64,000 nt of DNA, taken from NCBI RefSeq assembly GCF_003732665.1, contig NZ_MOBP01000006.1, forward strand, positions 248,001-312,000. The letters are read 5' to 3'. How positions within the stretch are numbered: the stretch's first letter is position 1; every line of letters starts with the position of its first letter. Positions 1 through 8,770 of this stretch are shown here, piece by piece. The position numbers were made by a program, and so were the translations under genes. A model generated the notes under the pieces. The model had not been told where the DNA came from, made no database searches, and saw nothing but the letters and a program-made list of their open reading frames with translations. This stretch comes from Pseudomonas frederiksbergensis (GTDB lineage Bacteria > Pseudomonadota > Gammaproteobacteria > Pseudomonadales > Pseudomonadaceae).

Positions 1-1
1 C

Positions 2-802
2 CGTCCGGCCTTTGACTACCCTGATTCGCCGCCAAGGGAGGGGGTATACCACTTCCATCTCGAAGACTGCCTGGTGGAAGGAGTCTATGTTTTTCGTTCG
101 CTGGAGAGTGGTCGGGTCACTGATTTGCTCTATACCCCCAACTCGCCGGATGGGAAGTGGCTGAGGCCGTTGGAGGAGTTTGTCGCATCGGTGAAGCATC
201 AAGGGTTAGGCCAGTATTTCTACGATCGAGTCATGTACAAGGATCAGCGAGTAATCGGCACGTATATCAATAATCTTGAAGTGTCGAACTCAACGCAGGC
301 AACGCCCAAGCTGCGTCTCAATAGTCGAGTAACTGATTTCTCTAAAAGCTATGCGGCGAAGATCAAGCGCGTCATCAGTGATGTCGATGAAAAAACCAAA
401 AGCTTAGGTGAAATTATTTCTGGCCTGGTTTATGAGTCCGTAATCCTCGCGGCATCAGTCATCAGCATCGTTCTTCCACCAGTAGGGATGGCGGTGACGG
501 CGGTACAAGTGGCAAAAGGTGTTCTAGACGGTACGGACGCTTACAACGATGGTGACCGAGCGGCGGCATTCACATTTTTCAGAGATGCATTGATTGAGTT
601 GGCAACTGCCGGAGTGGGGGCGTTACCCGGCTCTGCGGGAACGAAAGCGACGATGTTCTCTTTAATTGGTGACGTAAACACATTGTCCGGTCTATTCACC
701 TCTGCGACAGGACAAAAGCTGGGACCGGCACGAATGCTTGAATTAATGAGCGAGATGCGTCAGCTGGCGCCGGTAGGAGGTAGCTCGACGGTTCTTAAAT
801 AA
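2..802 (+). CDS. 3' end of a large toxin-like protein (5' part outside window)
   Basis: The frame is open from base 2 with no start codon, so only the last 266 or so residues are seen and the gene continues to the left of the window. The visible part has a soluble region, then a hydrophobic stretch (ILAASVISIVLPPVGMAV) and further helical, small-residue-rich sequence ending in a hydrophilic tail. From memory, this hydrophobic/alanine-rich ending resembles C-terminal regions of very large Pseudomonas proteins annotated as dermonecrotic-toxin-like (DUF6543). No catalytic motif is visible here. An internal GTG at 74 is not a credible start because coding sequence continues upstream of it. Base composition is lower in GC than the hmg genes next to it, fitting an accessory gene. 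Confidence 0.5.
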   Translation, partial: RPAFDYPDSPPREGVYHFHLEDCLVEGVYVFRSLESGRVTDLLYTPNSPDGKWLRPLEEFVASVKHQGLGQYFYDRVMYKDQRVIGTYINNLEVSNSTQATPKLRLNSRVTDFSKSYAAKIKRVISDVDEKTKSLGEIISGLVYESVILAASVISIVLPPVGMAVTAVQVAKGVLDGTDAYNDGDRAAAFTFFRDALIELATAGVGALPGSAGTKATMFSLIGDVNTLSGLFTSATGQKLGPARMLELMSEMRQLAPVGGSSTVLK

Positions 803-866
803 CCTCCAAGCAATATGCAAATTTGATTGCTCAAGAACATGTCGAAATTCGTGATTCGGCAATAGT

Positions 867-1655
867 TTAAGCATCTAAGGGCTCATACCCCATCCGCCAA
901 CTCACGGCCCGGGTCGCCGCCAGCAAGCGCTGCGCCGCCGGGCCGTCTTCATCGGCGTGGAACAACGACGTCGGGCCGACAATGGTCAGCACCGCAGCGA
1001 CATTACCCACCGCATTGAATACCGGCGCGGACAAGGCATCCACGCCCGGCATCAGCAAGCCGTGAACATGGTGCAAGCCGCGTTCGCGGATCTGTTCGCG
1101 CAAGGTCCCGTAGACCTGATCATCGGCCAGGGCATGGGCTTCGCTGGCCTGGATCTCCAGCTCACGCAACTCCACGGTTTCCCGATCAGGCAGAAAGGCA
1201 CTGAACACCAGTCCCGTCGAAGAACTGAGCAACGGCAACACCGAACCCAATTGCGTCACCACCGTCACCGCGCGCACCGCCGGTTCGATGTGCACCACGG
1301 TTGCGCCCTGATTGCCCCACACCGCCAGAAAGCAGGTTTCGTTCAAGTCATCGCGCAGCTCGGCCAGGGGCAGGGCGGCGACTTTCAGCACGTCCATACT
1401 GTTGAGGGCGGCGAGGCCCACGCGCAGGGCTTCACGGCCCAGGCCATAGTGGTTGGTGGCGGTGTTCTGCTCGGCGAAACCGCTGGCGATCAGCGCCTGT
1501 AAATAGCGATGAACCTTGCTCGCCGGCATCTGCACGTGTTCGGCCAGGCGCGATAACGAGGTCGAGGGCGACAGTTCGGCCAGGGCCTTGAGGATGTCGG
1601 TGCCGACCTCGGCCGAACGGACTTTCTGTTTATCGTTGTTGCGCGGCTTTTCCAT
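867..1655 (-). CDS. hmgR: IclR-family repressor of homogentisate catabolism
   Basis: IclR-type regulator of 262 residues: an N-terminal winged helix-turn-helix (SLSRLAEHVQMPASKVHRYL, about residues 32-52) and a C-terminal effector-binding domain. It is divergent from hmgA, the arrangement known in P. putida, where HmgR represses hmgABC and is released by homogentisate. The longest frame begins with TTG at 1718, but that lies inside the palindromic operator, so the ATG at 1655 is preferred; neither start has a clear Shine-Dalgarno sequence. Assignment of the effector is by family and context. Confidence 0.88.
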   Translation of the reverse strand: MEKPRNNDKQKVRSAEVGTDILKALAELSPSTSLSRLAEHVQMPASKVHRYLQALIASGFAEQNTATNHYGLGREALRVGLAALNSMDVLKVAALPLAELRDDLNETCFLAVWGNQGATVVHIEPAVRAVTVVTQLGSVLPLLSSSTGLVFSAFLPDRETVELRELEIQASEAHALADDQVYGTLREQIRERGLHHVHGLLMPGVDALSAPVFNAVGNVAAVLTIVGPTSLFHADEDGPAAQRLLAATRAVSWRMGYEPLDA

Positions 1656-1717
1656 GGAGGCGGTCTGAATCCCGGGACGAATGGGCGTCTTTATAGCTTG
1701 ACGGTCAATACCAATCA

Positions 1718-1744
1718 AATTACGTTGTGCGTAATTCGATTACG
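1718..1744. promoter_or_regulatory. Probable HmgR operator in the hmgR-hmgA divergent region
   Basis: A perfect inverted repeat AATTACG-TTGTG-CGTAATT occupies 1718-1736, followed at 1739-1744 by a further ATTACG half-site. It lies 86 bases upstream of the hmgA start and 63 bases upstream of the hmgR start. A palindromic operator between these two genes is established for P. putida HmgR; assigning this particular repeat is inference. Confidence 0.7.
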
Positions 1745-1821
1745 ATAAAAACAACCCAGGCGTGCCGAGACCTCTAAAACAGAGCGACAGGCCATTGCCA
1801 ACTCCCTGTTCAGGAGGCTCC

Positions 1822-3126
1822 ATGAACCCCGATTCAACCGCGCCAGCACTGGCTTATCAGTCAGGCTTCGGCAACGAATTCAGCAGCGAAGCGTTGCCCG
1901 GCGCCTTGCCCGTCGGCCAGAACTCCCCGCAAAAAGTCCCGTACGGCCTCTACACCGAACTGTTCTCCGGCACCGCGTTCACCATGGCCCGCAGCGAAGC
2001 GCGGCGCACCTGGATGTACCGCATCCAGCCATCGGCCAATCACCCGGCCTTCGTCAAACTTGAACGGCAGTTGGCCGGCGGTCCTTTGGGTGAAGTGACC
2101 CCGAATCGCCTGCGCTGGAACCCGCTGGACATCCCGAGCGAGCCCACCGATTTCATCGACGGCCTGGTGAGCATGGCCGCCAACTCCGGCGCGGAAAAAC
2201 CGGCCGGTATCAGCATCTACAGCTACCGCGCCAACCGTTCCATGGAGCGCGTGTTCTTCAATGCCGACGGCGAACTGCTGCTGGTGCCGGAACAGGGTCG
2301 CCTACACATCGCCACTGAACTCGGCGTGCTGGAACTCGAACCCCTGGAAATCGCCGTGTTGCCTCGCGGTCTGAAATTCCGCGTCGAATTGCTCGACCCA
2401 CAAGCCCGGGGCTACATCGCCGAAAACCACGGCGCGCCACTGCGCCTGCCGGACCTGGGGCCAATCGGCAGCAACGGCCTGGCCAATCCACGGGACTTCC
2501 TGACCCCGGTGGCGCATTACGAAGACCTCAAACAACCGACCACCCTGGTGCAGAAATTCCTTGGTCAGTTGTGGGGTTGCGAGCTCAATCATTCGCCGCT
2601 GAACGTGGTGGCCTGGCACGGTAACAACGTGCCGTACAAATATGACCTGCGCCGTTTCAACACCATCGGCACCGTGAGTTTCGATCACCCGGACCCATCG
2701 ATCTTCACCGTCCTGACTTCGCCGACCAGCGTGCATGGCTTGGCGAATCTGGACTTCGTGATCTTCCCGCCGCGCTGGATGGTGGCCGAGAACACCTTCC
2801 GTCCACCGTGGTTCCACCGCAACCTGATGAACGAATTCATGGGCCTGATCAAGGGCGAATACGACGCCAAGGCCGAGGGTTTTGTACCGGGCGGCGCGTC
2901 CTTGCACAGTTGCATGAGCGCCCATGGCCCGGACGGCGAGAGCTGCACCAAGGCGATCAACGCCGAACTGGCGCCGGCCAAAATCGACAACACCATGGCC
3001 TTCATGTTCGAGACCAGCCAGGCGCTGCGCCCGAGCCAGTTCGCCCTCGAATGCCCGCAACTGCAAACCAACTACGACGCCTGCTGGGCCACGCTGCCCG
3101 TCACTTTCGACCCGACCCGGAGATAA
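1822..3126 (+). CDS. hmgA: Homogentisate 1,2-dioxygenase
   Basis: Fe(II)-dependent ring-cleaving enzyme that opens homogentisate to 4-maleylacetoacetate, the central step of tyrosine and phenylalanine catabolism; cytoplasmic. The 434-residue length is typical. The family N-terminus [19 protein letters not shown] is present. The iron-ligand region is intact: [11 protein letters not shown] supplies the His and Glu ligands and SAHGPD the second His. The start at 1822 is chosen because AGGAGG sits at 1812-1817; the frame is open further upstream without a better site. First gene of hmgA-fahA-maiA, expected to be derepressed by homogentisate through HmgR. Confidence 0.97.
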   Translation: MNPDSTAPALAYQSGFGNEFSSEALPGALPVGQNSPQKVPYGLYTELFSGTAFTMARSEARRTWMYRIQPSANHPAFVKLERQLAGGPLGEVTPNRLRWNPLDIPSEPTDFIDGLVSMAANSGAEKPAGISIYSYRANRSMERVFFNADGELLLVPEQGRLHIATELGVLELEPLEIAVLPRGLKFRVELLDPQARGYIAENHGAPLRLPDLGPIGSNGLANPRDFLTPVAHYEDLKQPTTLVQKFLGQLWGCELNHSPLNVVAWHGNNVPYKYDLRRFNTIGTVSFDHPDPSIFTVLTSPTSVHGLANLDFVIFPPRWMVAENTFRPPWFHRNLMNEFMGLIKGEYDAKAEGFVPGGASLHSCMSAHGPDGESCTKAINAELAPAKIDNTMAFMFETSQALRPSQFALECPQLQTNYDACWATLPVTFDPTRR

Positions 3127-3129
3127 CCC

Positions 3130-4434
3130 ATGACTCAGACTTCCATCACTCGTAGCTGGGTTGCCTCCGCCAACGGCCACGCGGATTTCCCGCTGCAAAA
3201 CCTGCCGTTGGGTGTGTTCAGCGTAAACGGTTCGGCACCGCGCAGCGGCGTGGCCATCGGCGAACATATTTTCGATCTGGAAGAGGCGCTGGACGCCGGT
3301 TTGTTTGACGGCGTTGCGCGTGTTGCAGTTGAAGCAACTCGTGGCGGTCAACTGAATGCGTTTTTTGAACTGGGTCGCGAAGCCCGGGTGGCCCTGCGCG
3401 AACGCCTGCTGGAACTGTTCGCCGAAGGCAGCACCCTGCACGGCAAGATCGAAGCCCAAGGCAAAAAACTTTTGCCACTGGCCTCCGATTGCGTGATGCA
3501 CCTGCCAGCGAAAATCAACGACTACACCGACTTCTACGTCGGCATCGAGCACGCGCAAAACGTCGGCAAGCTGTTCCGCCCGGACAACCCGTTGCTGCCG
3601 AACTACAAGTACGTGCCGATCGGCTACCACGGCCGCGCCTCGACCATTCGCCCGTCCGGCACTGACGTGCGTCGTCCGAAGGGCCAGACCCTGCCGGCCG
3701 GCCAGACCGAACCGACCTTCGGCCCCTGCGCACGCCTGGACTACGAGCTGGAACTGGGCATCTGGATCGGCCAGGGCAACGACATGGGCGACTCGATAGC
3801 GATTGGCGATGCGGCGAATCACATCGCCGGTTTCTGCCTGCTAAACGATTGGTCGGCGCGGGATATCCAGGCCTGGGAATACCAGCCGTTGGGGCCGTTC
3901 CTGTCCAAGAGCTTCATCACCAGCATCTCGCCGTGGGTCGTCACCGCTGAAGCTCTGGAGCCGTTCCGCCGAGCGCAACCGGCCCGCCCGGAAGGTGATC
4001 CGCTGCCACTGCCGTACCTCACCGACAAGCGCGATCAGGATAGCGGCGCCTTCGACATCGAGCTCGAAGTGCTGCTGCTCACCGAAACCATGCGCGAGCA
4101 AAACCTGCCGGCCCATCGCCTGACCCTGAGCAACACCAAGCACATGTACTGGACCGTGGCGCAAATGGTCGCGCACCACAGCGTCAACGGCTGCCAGTTG
4201 CAGGCCGGTGATCTGTTCGGCTCGGGCACCTTGTCGGGGCCGGAGGCCGGTCAGTTCGGCAGCCTGCTGGAAATCACCGAGGGCGGTAAAAAACCAATCG
4301 AACTGGCGTCGGGCGAAGTGCGCAAGTTCCTGGAGGACGGCGACGAAATCATCCTGCGCGCCCGTTGCAACCGCGACGGTTTCGCCTCCATCGGCTTCGG
4401 CGAATGCCGTGGCAAAGTAGTGCCAGCGCGCTAA
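3130..4434 (+). CDS. fahA: Fumarylacetoacetase
   Basis: Hydrolyses fumarylacetoacetate to fumarate and acetoacetate, the last step of the homogentisate pathway. 434 residues, full length. Metal and active-site segments of the FAH family are visible: YELELGIWIG (two Glu ligands) and NDWSARDIQAWEYQPLGPF (Asp ligand). It begins 3 bases after the hmgA stop with GGAGATAACC just upstream, so the two genes are surely cotranscribed. In the chemical pathway MaiA acts before this enzyme although its gene comes later. Confidence 0.97.
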   Translation: MTQTSITRSWVASANGHADFPLQNLPLGVFSVNGSAPRSGVAIGEHIFDLEEALDAGLFDGVARVAVEATRGGQLNAFFELGREARVALRERLLELFAEGSTLHGKIEAQGKKLLPLASDCVMHLPAKINDYTDFYVGIEHAQNVGKLFRPDNPLLPNYKYVPIGYHGRASTIRPSGTDVRRPKGQTLPAGQTEPTFGPCARLDYELELGIWIGQGNDMGDSIAIGDAANHIAGFCLLNDWSARDIQAWEYQPLGPFLSKSFITSISPWVVTAEALEPFRRAQPARPEGDPLPLPYLTDKRDQDSGAFDIELEVLLLTETMREQNLPAHRLTLSNTKHMYWTVAQMVAHHSVNGCQLQAGDLFGSGTLSGPEAGQFGSLLEITEGGKKPIELASGEVRKFLEDGDEIILRARCNRDGFASIGFGECRGKVVPAR

Positions 4435-4446
4435 GGGGATCGGGTC

Positions 4447-5082
4447 ATGGAACTCTATACCTACTACCGCTCGACCTCGTCGTACCGCGTGCGCATTGCG
4501 CTGGCGCTGAAGGGCCTGGACTACCAGGCCCTGCCGATCAACCTGATCGCCCCGCCCGGTGGCGAGCACCGGCAGCCGCCGTACCTGGCGATCAACCCGC
4601 AAGGTCGGGTGCCGGCCTTGCGTACGGATGCAGGCGATCTGCTGATCCAGTCACCGGCGATCATCGAGTACCTGGAGGAACGTTATCCACAGGTGCCGCT
4701 GCTGTCCAAGGACCTCACCGCCCGTGCCCGCGAGCGCGGCTTGGCGGCAGTGATCGGCTGCGATGTGCATCCGCTGCACAACGTCAGCGTGCTGAACAAG
4801 TTGCGCCAGTTGGGCCACGATGAACCGCAGGTGGTGGAGTGGATCGGGCACTGGATCAGCCAAGGGCTGGCGACGGTGGAGCAGTTGATCGGTGATGCCG
4901 GTTACTGCTTCGGTGAGCAACCGGGGGTGGCGGATGTTTACCTGATTCCGCAGTTGTATGCGGCGGAACGTTTCAATATTTCGCTGGAGGCGTATCCACG
5001 GATTCGTCGGGTGGCGGCGTTGGCCGCGACCCACCCGGCCTTCATCAAGGCCCACCCGGCGAACCAGCCCGACACACCCTGA
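4447..5082 (+). CDS. maiA: Maleylacetoacetate isomerase (zeta-class GST)
   Basis: Glutathione-dependent cis-trans isomerase turning maleylacetoacetate into fumarylacetoacetate. 211 residues with a thioredoxin-like N-terminal domain followed by the helical GST domain. The zeta-class glutathione-binding signature STSSYRVRIAL is at residues 9-19, and the cis-proline region (GRVPAL) and QSPAIIEYLEE segment are present. Starts 12 bases after fahA and completes the three-enzyme set of the operon. Also called hmgC in P. putida. Confidence 0.96.
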   Translation: MELYTYYRSTSSYRVRIALALKGLDYQALPINLIAPPGGEHRQPPYLAINPQGRVPALRTDAGDLLIQSPAIIEYLEERYPQVPLLSKDLTARARERGLAAVIGCDVHPLHNVSVLNKLRQLGHDEPQVVEWIGHWISQGLATVEQLIGDAGYCFGEQPGVADVYLIPQLYAAERFNISLEAYPRIRRVAALAATHPAFIKAHPANQPDTP

Positions 5083-5098
5083 AAACACACACCGCCCC

Positions 5099-5189
5099 TG
5101 TAGGAGCGAGGCTTGCCCGCGAAGGCGGAGTGTCAGCTACATAAATGCCTACTGACACACCGCTTTCGCGGGCAAGCCTCGCTCCTACA
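5099..5189. repeat. REPIN (REP doublet), TAGGAGCGAGGCTTGCCCGC type
   Basis: Two REP arms in inverted orientation, TGTAGGAGCGAGGCTTGCCC and its reverse complement, enclose a short spacer that also has inverted bases (GTGTCAG/CTGACACA). Total 91 bases. It separates maiA from the transporter gene and can fold as a long hairpin in the transcript. Confidence 0.9.
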
Positions 5190-5239
5190 AGGGGCCGGGT
5201 GATGTCCGCACACCATAAAAACAAAACAGGTAACTTGCG

Positions 5240-6625
5240 ATGCACAACCAAATTGCCAGCTTCCGGGCGGCACTCGACGCCCGTCCTGTGTCCCGCTATC
5301 AGTGGTTACTCCTTTTGCTGCTGGCCTTGTTGCTGGTCACCGACGGTTACGATGCGCAAGTCCTGGGTTATGTCGTGCCAGCCCTGGCCCAGGATTGGGG
5401 TCTGGAAAAAGCCGCGTTCGGCCCGGTGTTCAGCGCCAACCTGCTGGGCCTGACCCTTGGCTCCCTTGCCGTCACACCGTTGGCGGATCGATTCGGTGTG
5501 CGGCGGATTCTGCTCTGCTGCGTGCTGATCTACGCCACCCTCACGGTGCTGATGGTGTTCGCAAATTCCCTTAATACCTTGATGGCTGCCCGATTCATCT
5601 GCGGGATCGGCATGGGTGGAGCAATGCCCAGCGCCATGGCATTGATGTCGGAATATTCGCCGCCACGCCTGCGCACTTTGATGGTGACCCTGGCCGCCTG
5701 CGGGTTTTCCTTCGGCGGTGCGGCGGGCGGGTTTGTCGCGGCGGGTTTTATCGACAGCTTCGGTTGGCAAGCGGTGTTTCTTGCCGGTGGTGTCACGCCG
5801 CTGTTGTTGTTCCCGTTCCTGGCCTGGTTCCTGCCGGAATCCCTGCCGCGCCTGCTGCGCGATGCTCCCCCTTATGCACGCCTGCGCAAAGTCACCGCGC
5901 GGATGTTGCCGGACTGGCAACCGCCCGCAGCGTCCATCGCGCAAAACGAGCAGGAGCAGGGCAGCAAACTGACGGTGCTGGAATTGTTTCGCAACGGTTA
6001 TGCGCGACCGACCTTGCTGATCTGGGCGACCTTTTTCGTCAGCCTGATCCTGCTGTATTTCATGATCAGTTGGTTGCCGACGCTGTTGCTGGAAAGTGGC
6101 TTGAAACTCAATCAAGCCAATCTGGTGACCTCGATGTTCCTGTTTGCCGGCACCATTGGCGCGATCTGCATGGCCTGGTTCGCCGACCGTCTAAAACGCA
6201 AAGTGCGTCTGCTCTCGGGCGTGCTGGCAGCGGCAGCGCTGTGCACGATTTTGCTGGGGCTGAATCACGACAACCCGCGTTACCTGGTGGCCAGCGTGAT
6301 CGCCGCCGGGTTCTGCATTATCGGCGGGCAACTGACCCTCAACGCCTTCGCCAGTAACTTCTACCCGGCGCACGTGCGCGCCACCGGCACCGGTTGGGCG
6401 CTGGGCGTGGGGCGGTTCGGTTCGATCCTCGGGCCACTGTTTGGCAGCATGCTGCTGGCGATGCACATTCCGGTGCAGCAGATTTTCTTCTTCTGCGCGA
6501 TACCGGCGGTGATTGCGGCGTTGTTCATCATTCAGGTGCGTTCGCCATCAGAAGCACCGCCAAACCAATGTGGGAGCGGGCTTGCTCGCGAAGGCGTCGT
6601 GTCAGCCAATAGTGATGTCGACTGA
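5240..6625 (+). CDS. MFS transporter, aromatic-acid:H+ symporter type
   Basis: 461 residues, 12 predicted membrane segments. The N-terminal half has the AAHS-family feature DGYDAQVLGYVVPAL in the first helix and the MFS loop motif (PLADRFGVRRILL). Related to PcaK/MhpT-type carriers. Placed directly after hmgA-fahA-maiA in the same direction, so uptake of homogentisate or a related aromatic acid is a reasonable inference but no substrate can be read from sequence. About the last 19 residues (from CGSGLAREG) are encoded by a REPIN, and the stop codon lies in the REPIN spacer, so the original C-terminus was replaced. Confidence 0.85.
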   Translation: MHNQIASFRAALDARPVSRYQWLLLLLLALLLVTDGYDAQVLGYVVPALAQDWGLEKAAFGPVFSANLLGLTLGSLAVTPLADRFGVRRILLCCVLIYATLTVLMVFANSLNTLMAARFICGIGMGGAMPSAMALMSEYSPPRLRTLMVTLAACGFSFGGAAGGFVAAGFIDSFGWQAVFLAGGVTPLLLFPFLAWFLPESLPRLLRDAPPYARLRKVTARMLPDWQPPAASIAQNEQEQGSKLTVLELFRNGYARPTLLIWATFFVSLILLYFMISWLPTLLLESGLKLNQANLVTSMFLFAGTIGAICMAWFADRLKRKVRLLSGVLAAAALCTILLGLNHDNPRYLVASVIAAGFCIIGGQLTLNAFASNFYPAHVRATGTGWALGVGRFGSILGPLFGSMLLAMHIPVQQIFFFCAIPAVIAALFIIQVRSPSEAPPNQCGSGLAREGVVSANSDVD

Positions 6626-6658
6626 ACGGGCGCTTTCGCGAGCAAGCCCGCTCCCACA
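6569..6658. repeat. 90-bp REPIN overlapping the 3' end of the MFS gene
   Basis: Arms TGTGGGAGCGGGCTTGCTCG and its reverse complement, 90 bases end to end. Its left arm and part of the spacer encode the C-terminal tail of the upstream transporter (stop at 6623-6625). The right arm ends 8 bases before the stop codon of the convergent SirB1-like gene. Confidence 0.92.
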
Positions 6659-6665
6659 GGGAGGA

Positions 6666-7469
6666 TCAGTGGACGACGGAATTTGGGGGCAGGTGCCCCA
6701 GGCGTTCCGTCAGGCGAATCCGCTGGATCGGGTCATCACTGAGCAGCAGCGCATGTTCCAGATCAAAACGCTCGGCGTTCGGGCAGTCGAGGCGCTGATA
6801 CAGGCTGGCCCGGGCCAGGTAGTCGGAGGCGCTGCCGTTGCCCAGCTCCAGCACGCGTTCGGCGTCCACCAGGGCGCCGATGTAGTCATCGTTGGTGAGG
6901 TGCAACTGGCGCAGGTTGCGTGACAGCCGCTGGAGCATGTGCACCGGGTCCGCCGTCAGCAAATGCTCGGCGCTGAGTTTGATGTTCGGGCCGTACTGGC
7001 GTTGCAGTAAGTCGCGGCAATCGTTGGGGTATAACCGGCGCCCGCCGCACGGGTCGAGCAAATGATCGGCACCCTGCACCCGCAGCAGGAAATGCCCGGG
7101 GAAGTTGACCCCGACCATGGGGATTTCCAACCTTCTGGCCAGTTCCAGCGCTATCAACCCCAGGGCCAGCGGCTGCCCACGACGACGCTCCAGCACCTTG
7201 TGGATCAATGCCACTTGCGGGCGCAGCGGGGTGAAATCGTCCTGGGCGAACCCCAGGTCATTCATGCGCCGCAACAACGGTTGGGCCAGTTCACTCACCG
7301 GCAACATCGGCAGGCCTGAACTGACCCGCTGTTGCAGCTCCGTGAAGTTTGCGAGCACGGCCTCGGGTTTCATCTCGGCATCGTGCTCGGCCGCAATCCA
7401 CAGCGCCGCCTCGAACAGGGCGGGCGGTGAGCGTTGCAGGCAGTCGAAGAAACGTTGGCGCGGGGTCAT
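6666..7469 (-). CDS. SirB1-like transglutaminase-fold/TPR protein
   Basis: 267 residues. N-terminal transglutaminase-like superfamily domain of the SirB1 group (RRRGQPLALGLIALELARRL, VNFPGHFLLR, DPCGGRRL) followed by a helical TPR-like tail (DYLARASLYQRLDCPNAERF). Such proteins are widespread in proteobacteria and have no settled function. The ATG at 7469 is preferred over the TTG three bases upstream because CCGGAGA lies at the right distance. Monocistronic; convergent with the hmg transporter. Confidence 0.8.
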   Translation of the reverse strand: MTPRQRFFDCLQRSPPALFEAALWIAAEHDAEMKPEAVLANFTELQQRVSSGLPMLPVSELAQPLLRRMNDLGFAQDDFTPLRPQVALIHKVLERRRGQPLALGLIALELARRLEIPMVGVNFPGHFLLRVQGADHLLDPCGGRRLYPNDCRDLLQRQYGPNIKLSAEHLLTADPVHMLQRLSRNLRQLHLTNDDYIGALVDAERVLELGNGSASDYLARASLYQRLDCPNAERFDLEHALLLSDDPIQRIRLTERLGHLPPNSVVH

Positions 7470-7652
7470 CAAAATCTCCGGGGAATGCCTCGTTTTAGCC
7501 CCGCCACAGGCTTTCGTCCAGTGTCGTACACATGAGGTTGCAGGTTATGTCCGAAAGCCCTCAAAGGCGCGTTGCTTATTCCGGTGCGCTTCAGCAATTT
7601 TCGGGCGCAAGCCTATACTGGCGACTACAAGAAGTGATTCGGGAGCCTTACG

Positions 7653-8672
7653 ATGTTCGCTCTCATGCAAAGCACTCGCCTTGAATCGCTACACCTTAGC
7701 GTAGACCCGGTCACCGGGTTGAAGGCGGTGATTGCCATTCATAACAGCCGCCTGGGGCCTGCCCTGGGCGGTTGTCGTTACCTTGCCTACCCCAGCGACG
7801 AATCCGCCGTCGAGGACGCGGTGCGCCTGGCCCAGGGCATGAGCTACAAGGCAGCCCTGGCCGGCCTGGCCCAGGGCGGCGGCGTTGCGGTGATTGTGCG
7901 ACCGGTGCATGTGGAAAACCGTGGAGCGTTGTTCGAAGCGTTTGGCCGCTGCATCAATCAGCTCGACGGCCGTTACATCACCGCCATCGACAGCGGCACC
8001 TCGGTGGCGGACATGGATTGCATCGCCCAACAAACCCAACACGTCACCAGCACCACCTCGGCGGGGGACCCGGCGCCCCATGCGGCGATGGGCGTTTTCA
8101 CCGGCATTCGTGCCACCGCCATGGCGCGGCTCGGCAGCGATAACCTTGAAGGCTTGCGCGTGGCCATCCAGGGCTTGGGTAACGTCGGTTATGCCCTGGC
8201 CGAGCAACTGCATGCGGCTGGCGCGGAACTGCTGGTCAGCGATATCGATCACGGCAAGGTGCAACTGGCCATGGAACAACTCGGCGCTCATCCGATCGCC
8301 AACGATGCGTTACTCAGCACGCCGTGCGACATCCTTGCGCCGTGTGGCCTGGGCGGTGTGCTCAACAGCCACAGCGTCACGCAATTGCGCTGCTCGGCGG
8401 TGGCCGGCTCGGCGAACAATCAACTGACCCACCTGGATGTTGCTGATCAGTTGGAACGGCGCGGGATTTTGTATGCCCCCGACTATGTGATCAATTCCGG
8501 TGGGCTGATTTACGTCTCGCTCAAACACCGGGGTGAAGAACTGGCAACCATCACCGCGCACCTGTCGAAAATCAGCTCACGCCTGACCGAAGTCTTCGCT
8601 CACGCTCAAGCGGAGAAGCGTTCACCGGCGAGAGTGGCGGACGAATTGGCGGAGAAGGTTTTATATCGGTAA
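7653..8672 (+). CDS. Glu/Leu/Phe/Val dehydrogenase-family protein lacking the catalytic lysine
   Basis: 339 residues, full-length leucine-dehydrogenase-like protein with N-terminal substrate domain and C-terminal Rossmann domain (AIQGLGNVGYALAEQL). The substrate-carboxylate lysine is kept (GMSYK, K66) and an Asp of the active site is kept (AIDSGTS). The family signature G-G-[SAG]-K, whose Lys is the general acid/base, reads AQGGGVAV: residue 78 is Val, codon GTT at 7884-7886. A Lys codon (AAA/AAG) differs at two or more bases. By family knowledge this should abolish or greatly change oxidative deamination. Either an inactive paralogue, a protein with another role, or a recent loss. Normal close Pseudomonas relatives, as remembered, have Lys here. 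Confidence 0.85.
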   Translation: MFALMQSTRLESLHLSVDPVTGLKAVIAIHNSRLGPALGGCRYLAYPSDESAVEDAVRLAQGMSYKAALAGLAQGGGVAVIVRPVHVENRGALFEAFGRCINQLDGRYITAIDSGTSVADMDCIAQQTQHVTSTTSAGDPAPHAAMGVFTGIRATAMARLGSDNLEGLRVAIQGLGNVGYALAEQLHAAGAELLVSDIDHGKVQLAMEQLGAHPIANDALLSTPCDILAPCGLGGVLNSHSVTQLRCSAVAGSANNQLTHLDVADQLERRGILYAPDYVINSGGLIYVSLKHRGEELATITAHLSKISSRLTEVFAHAQAEKRSPARVADELAEKVLYR

Positions 8673-8678
8673 CCCTCC

Positions 8679-8709
8679 GTAGGAGCTGCCGAAGGCTGCG
8701 ATCTTTTGA
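8679..8709. repeat. Single REP-like unit, GTAGGAGCTGCCGAAGGCTG type
   Basis: One arm of the repeat family that occurs as inverted pairs at 18762-18851 and 63493-63588. It lies 7 bases after the dehydrogenase stop codon. No matching second arm is seen here, so it is a solo REP. Confidence 0.7.
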
Positions 8710-8725
8710 TTTTCGGGCATGAAAA

Positions 8726-8752
8726 AGGCCCTGAGCCAATGACTCAGGGCCT
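8726..8752 (-). terminator. Rho-independent terminator of yebG
   Basis: Perfect 10-bp stem AGGCCCTGAG / CTCAGGGCCT with a 7-base loop. On the minus strand it is followed by a run of T (AAAAA at 8722-8726 on the plus strand), as expected for the yebG transcript. Confidence 0.85.
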
Positions 8753-8770
8753 ATTCAATTCGGGCATTGC

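Noticed and set aside
2302..3822. 506-codon minus-strand frame opposite hmgA/fahA
   Set aside because: Both sense genes are certain and complete; the antisense frame crosses their junction and resembles no protein.
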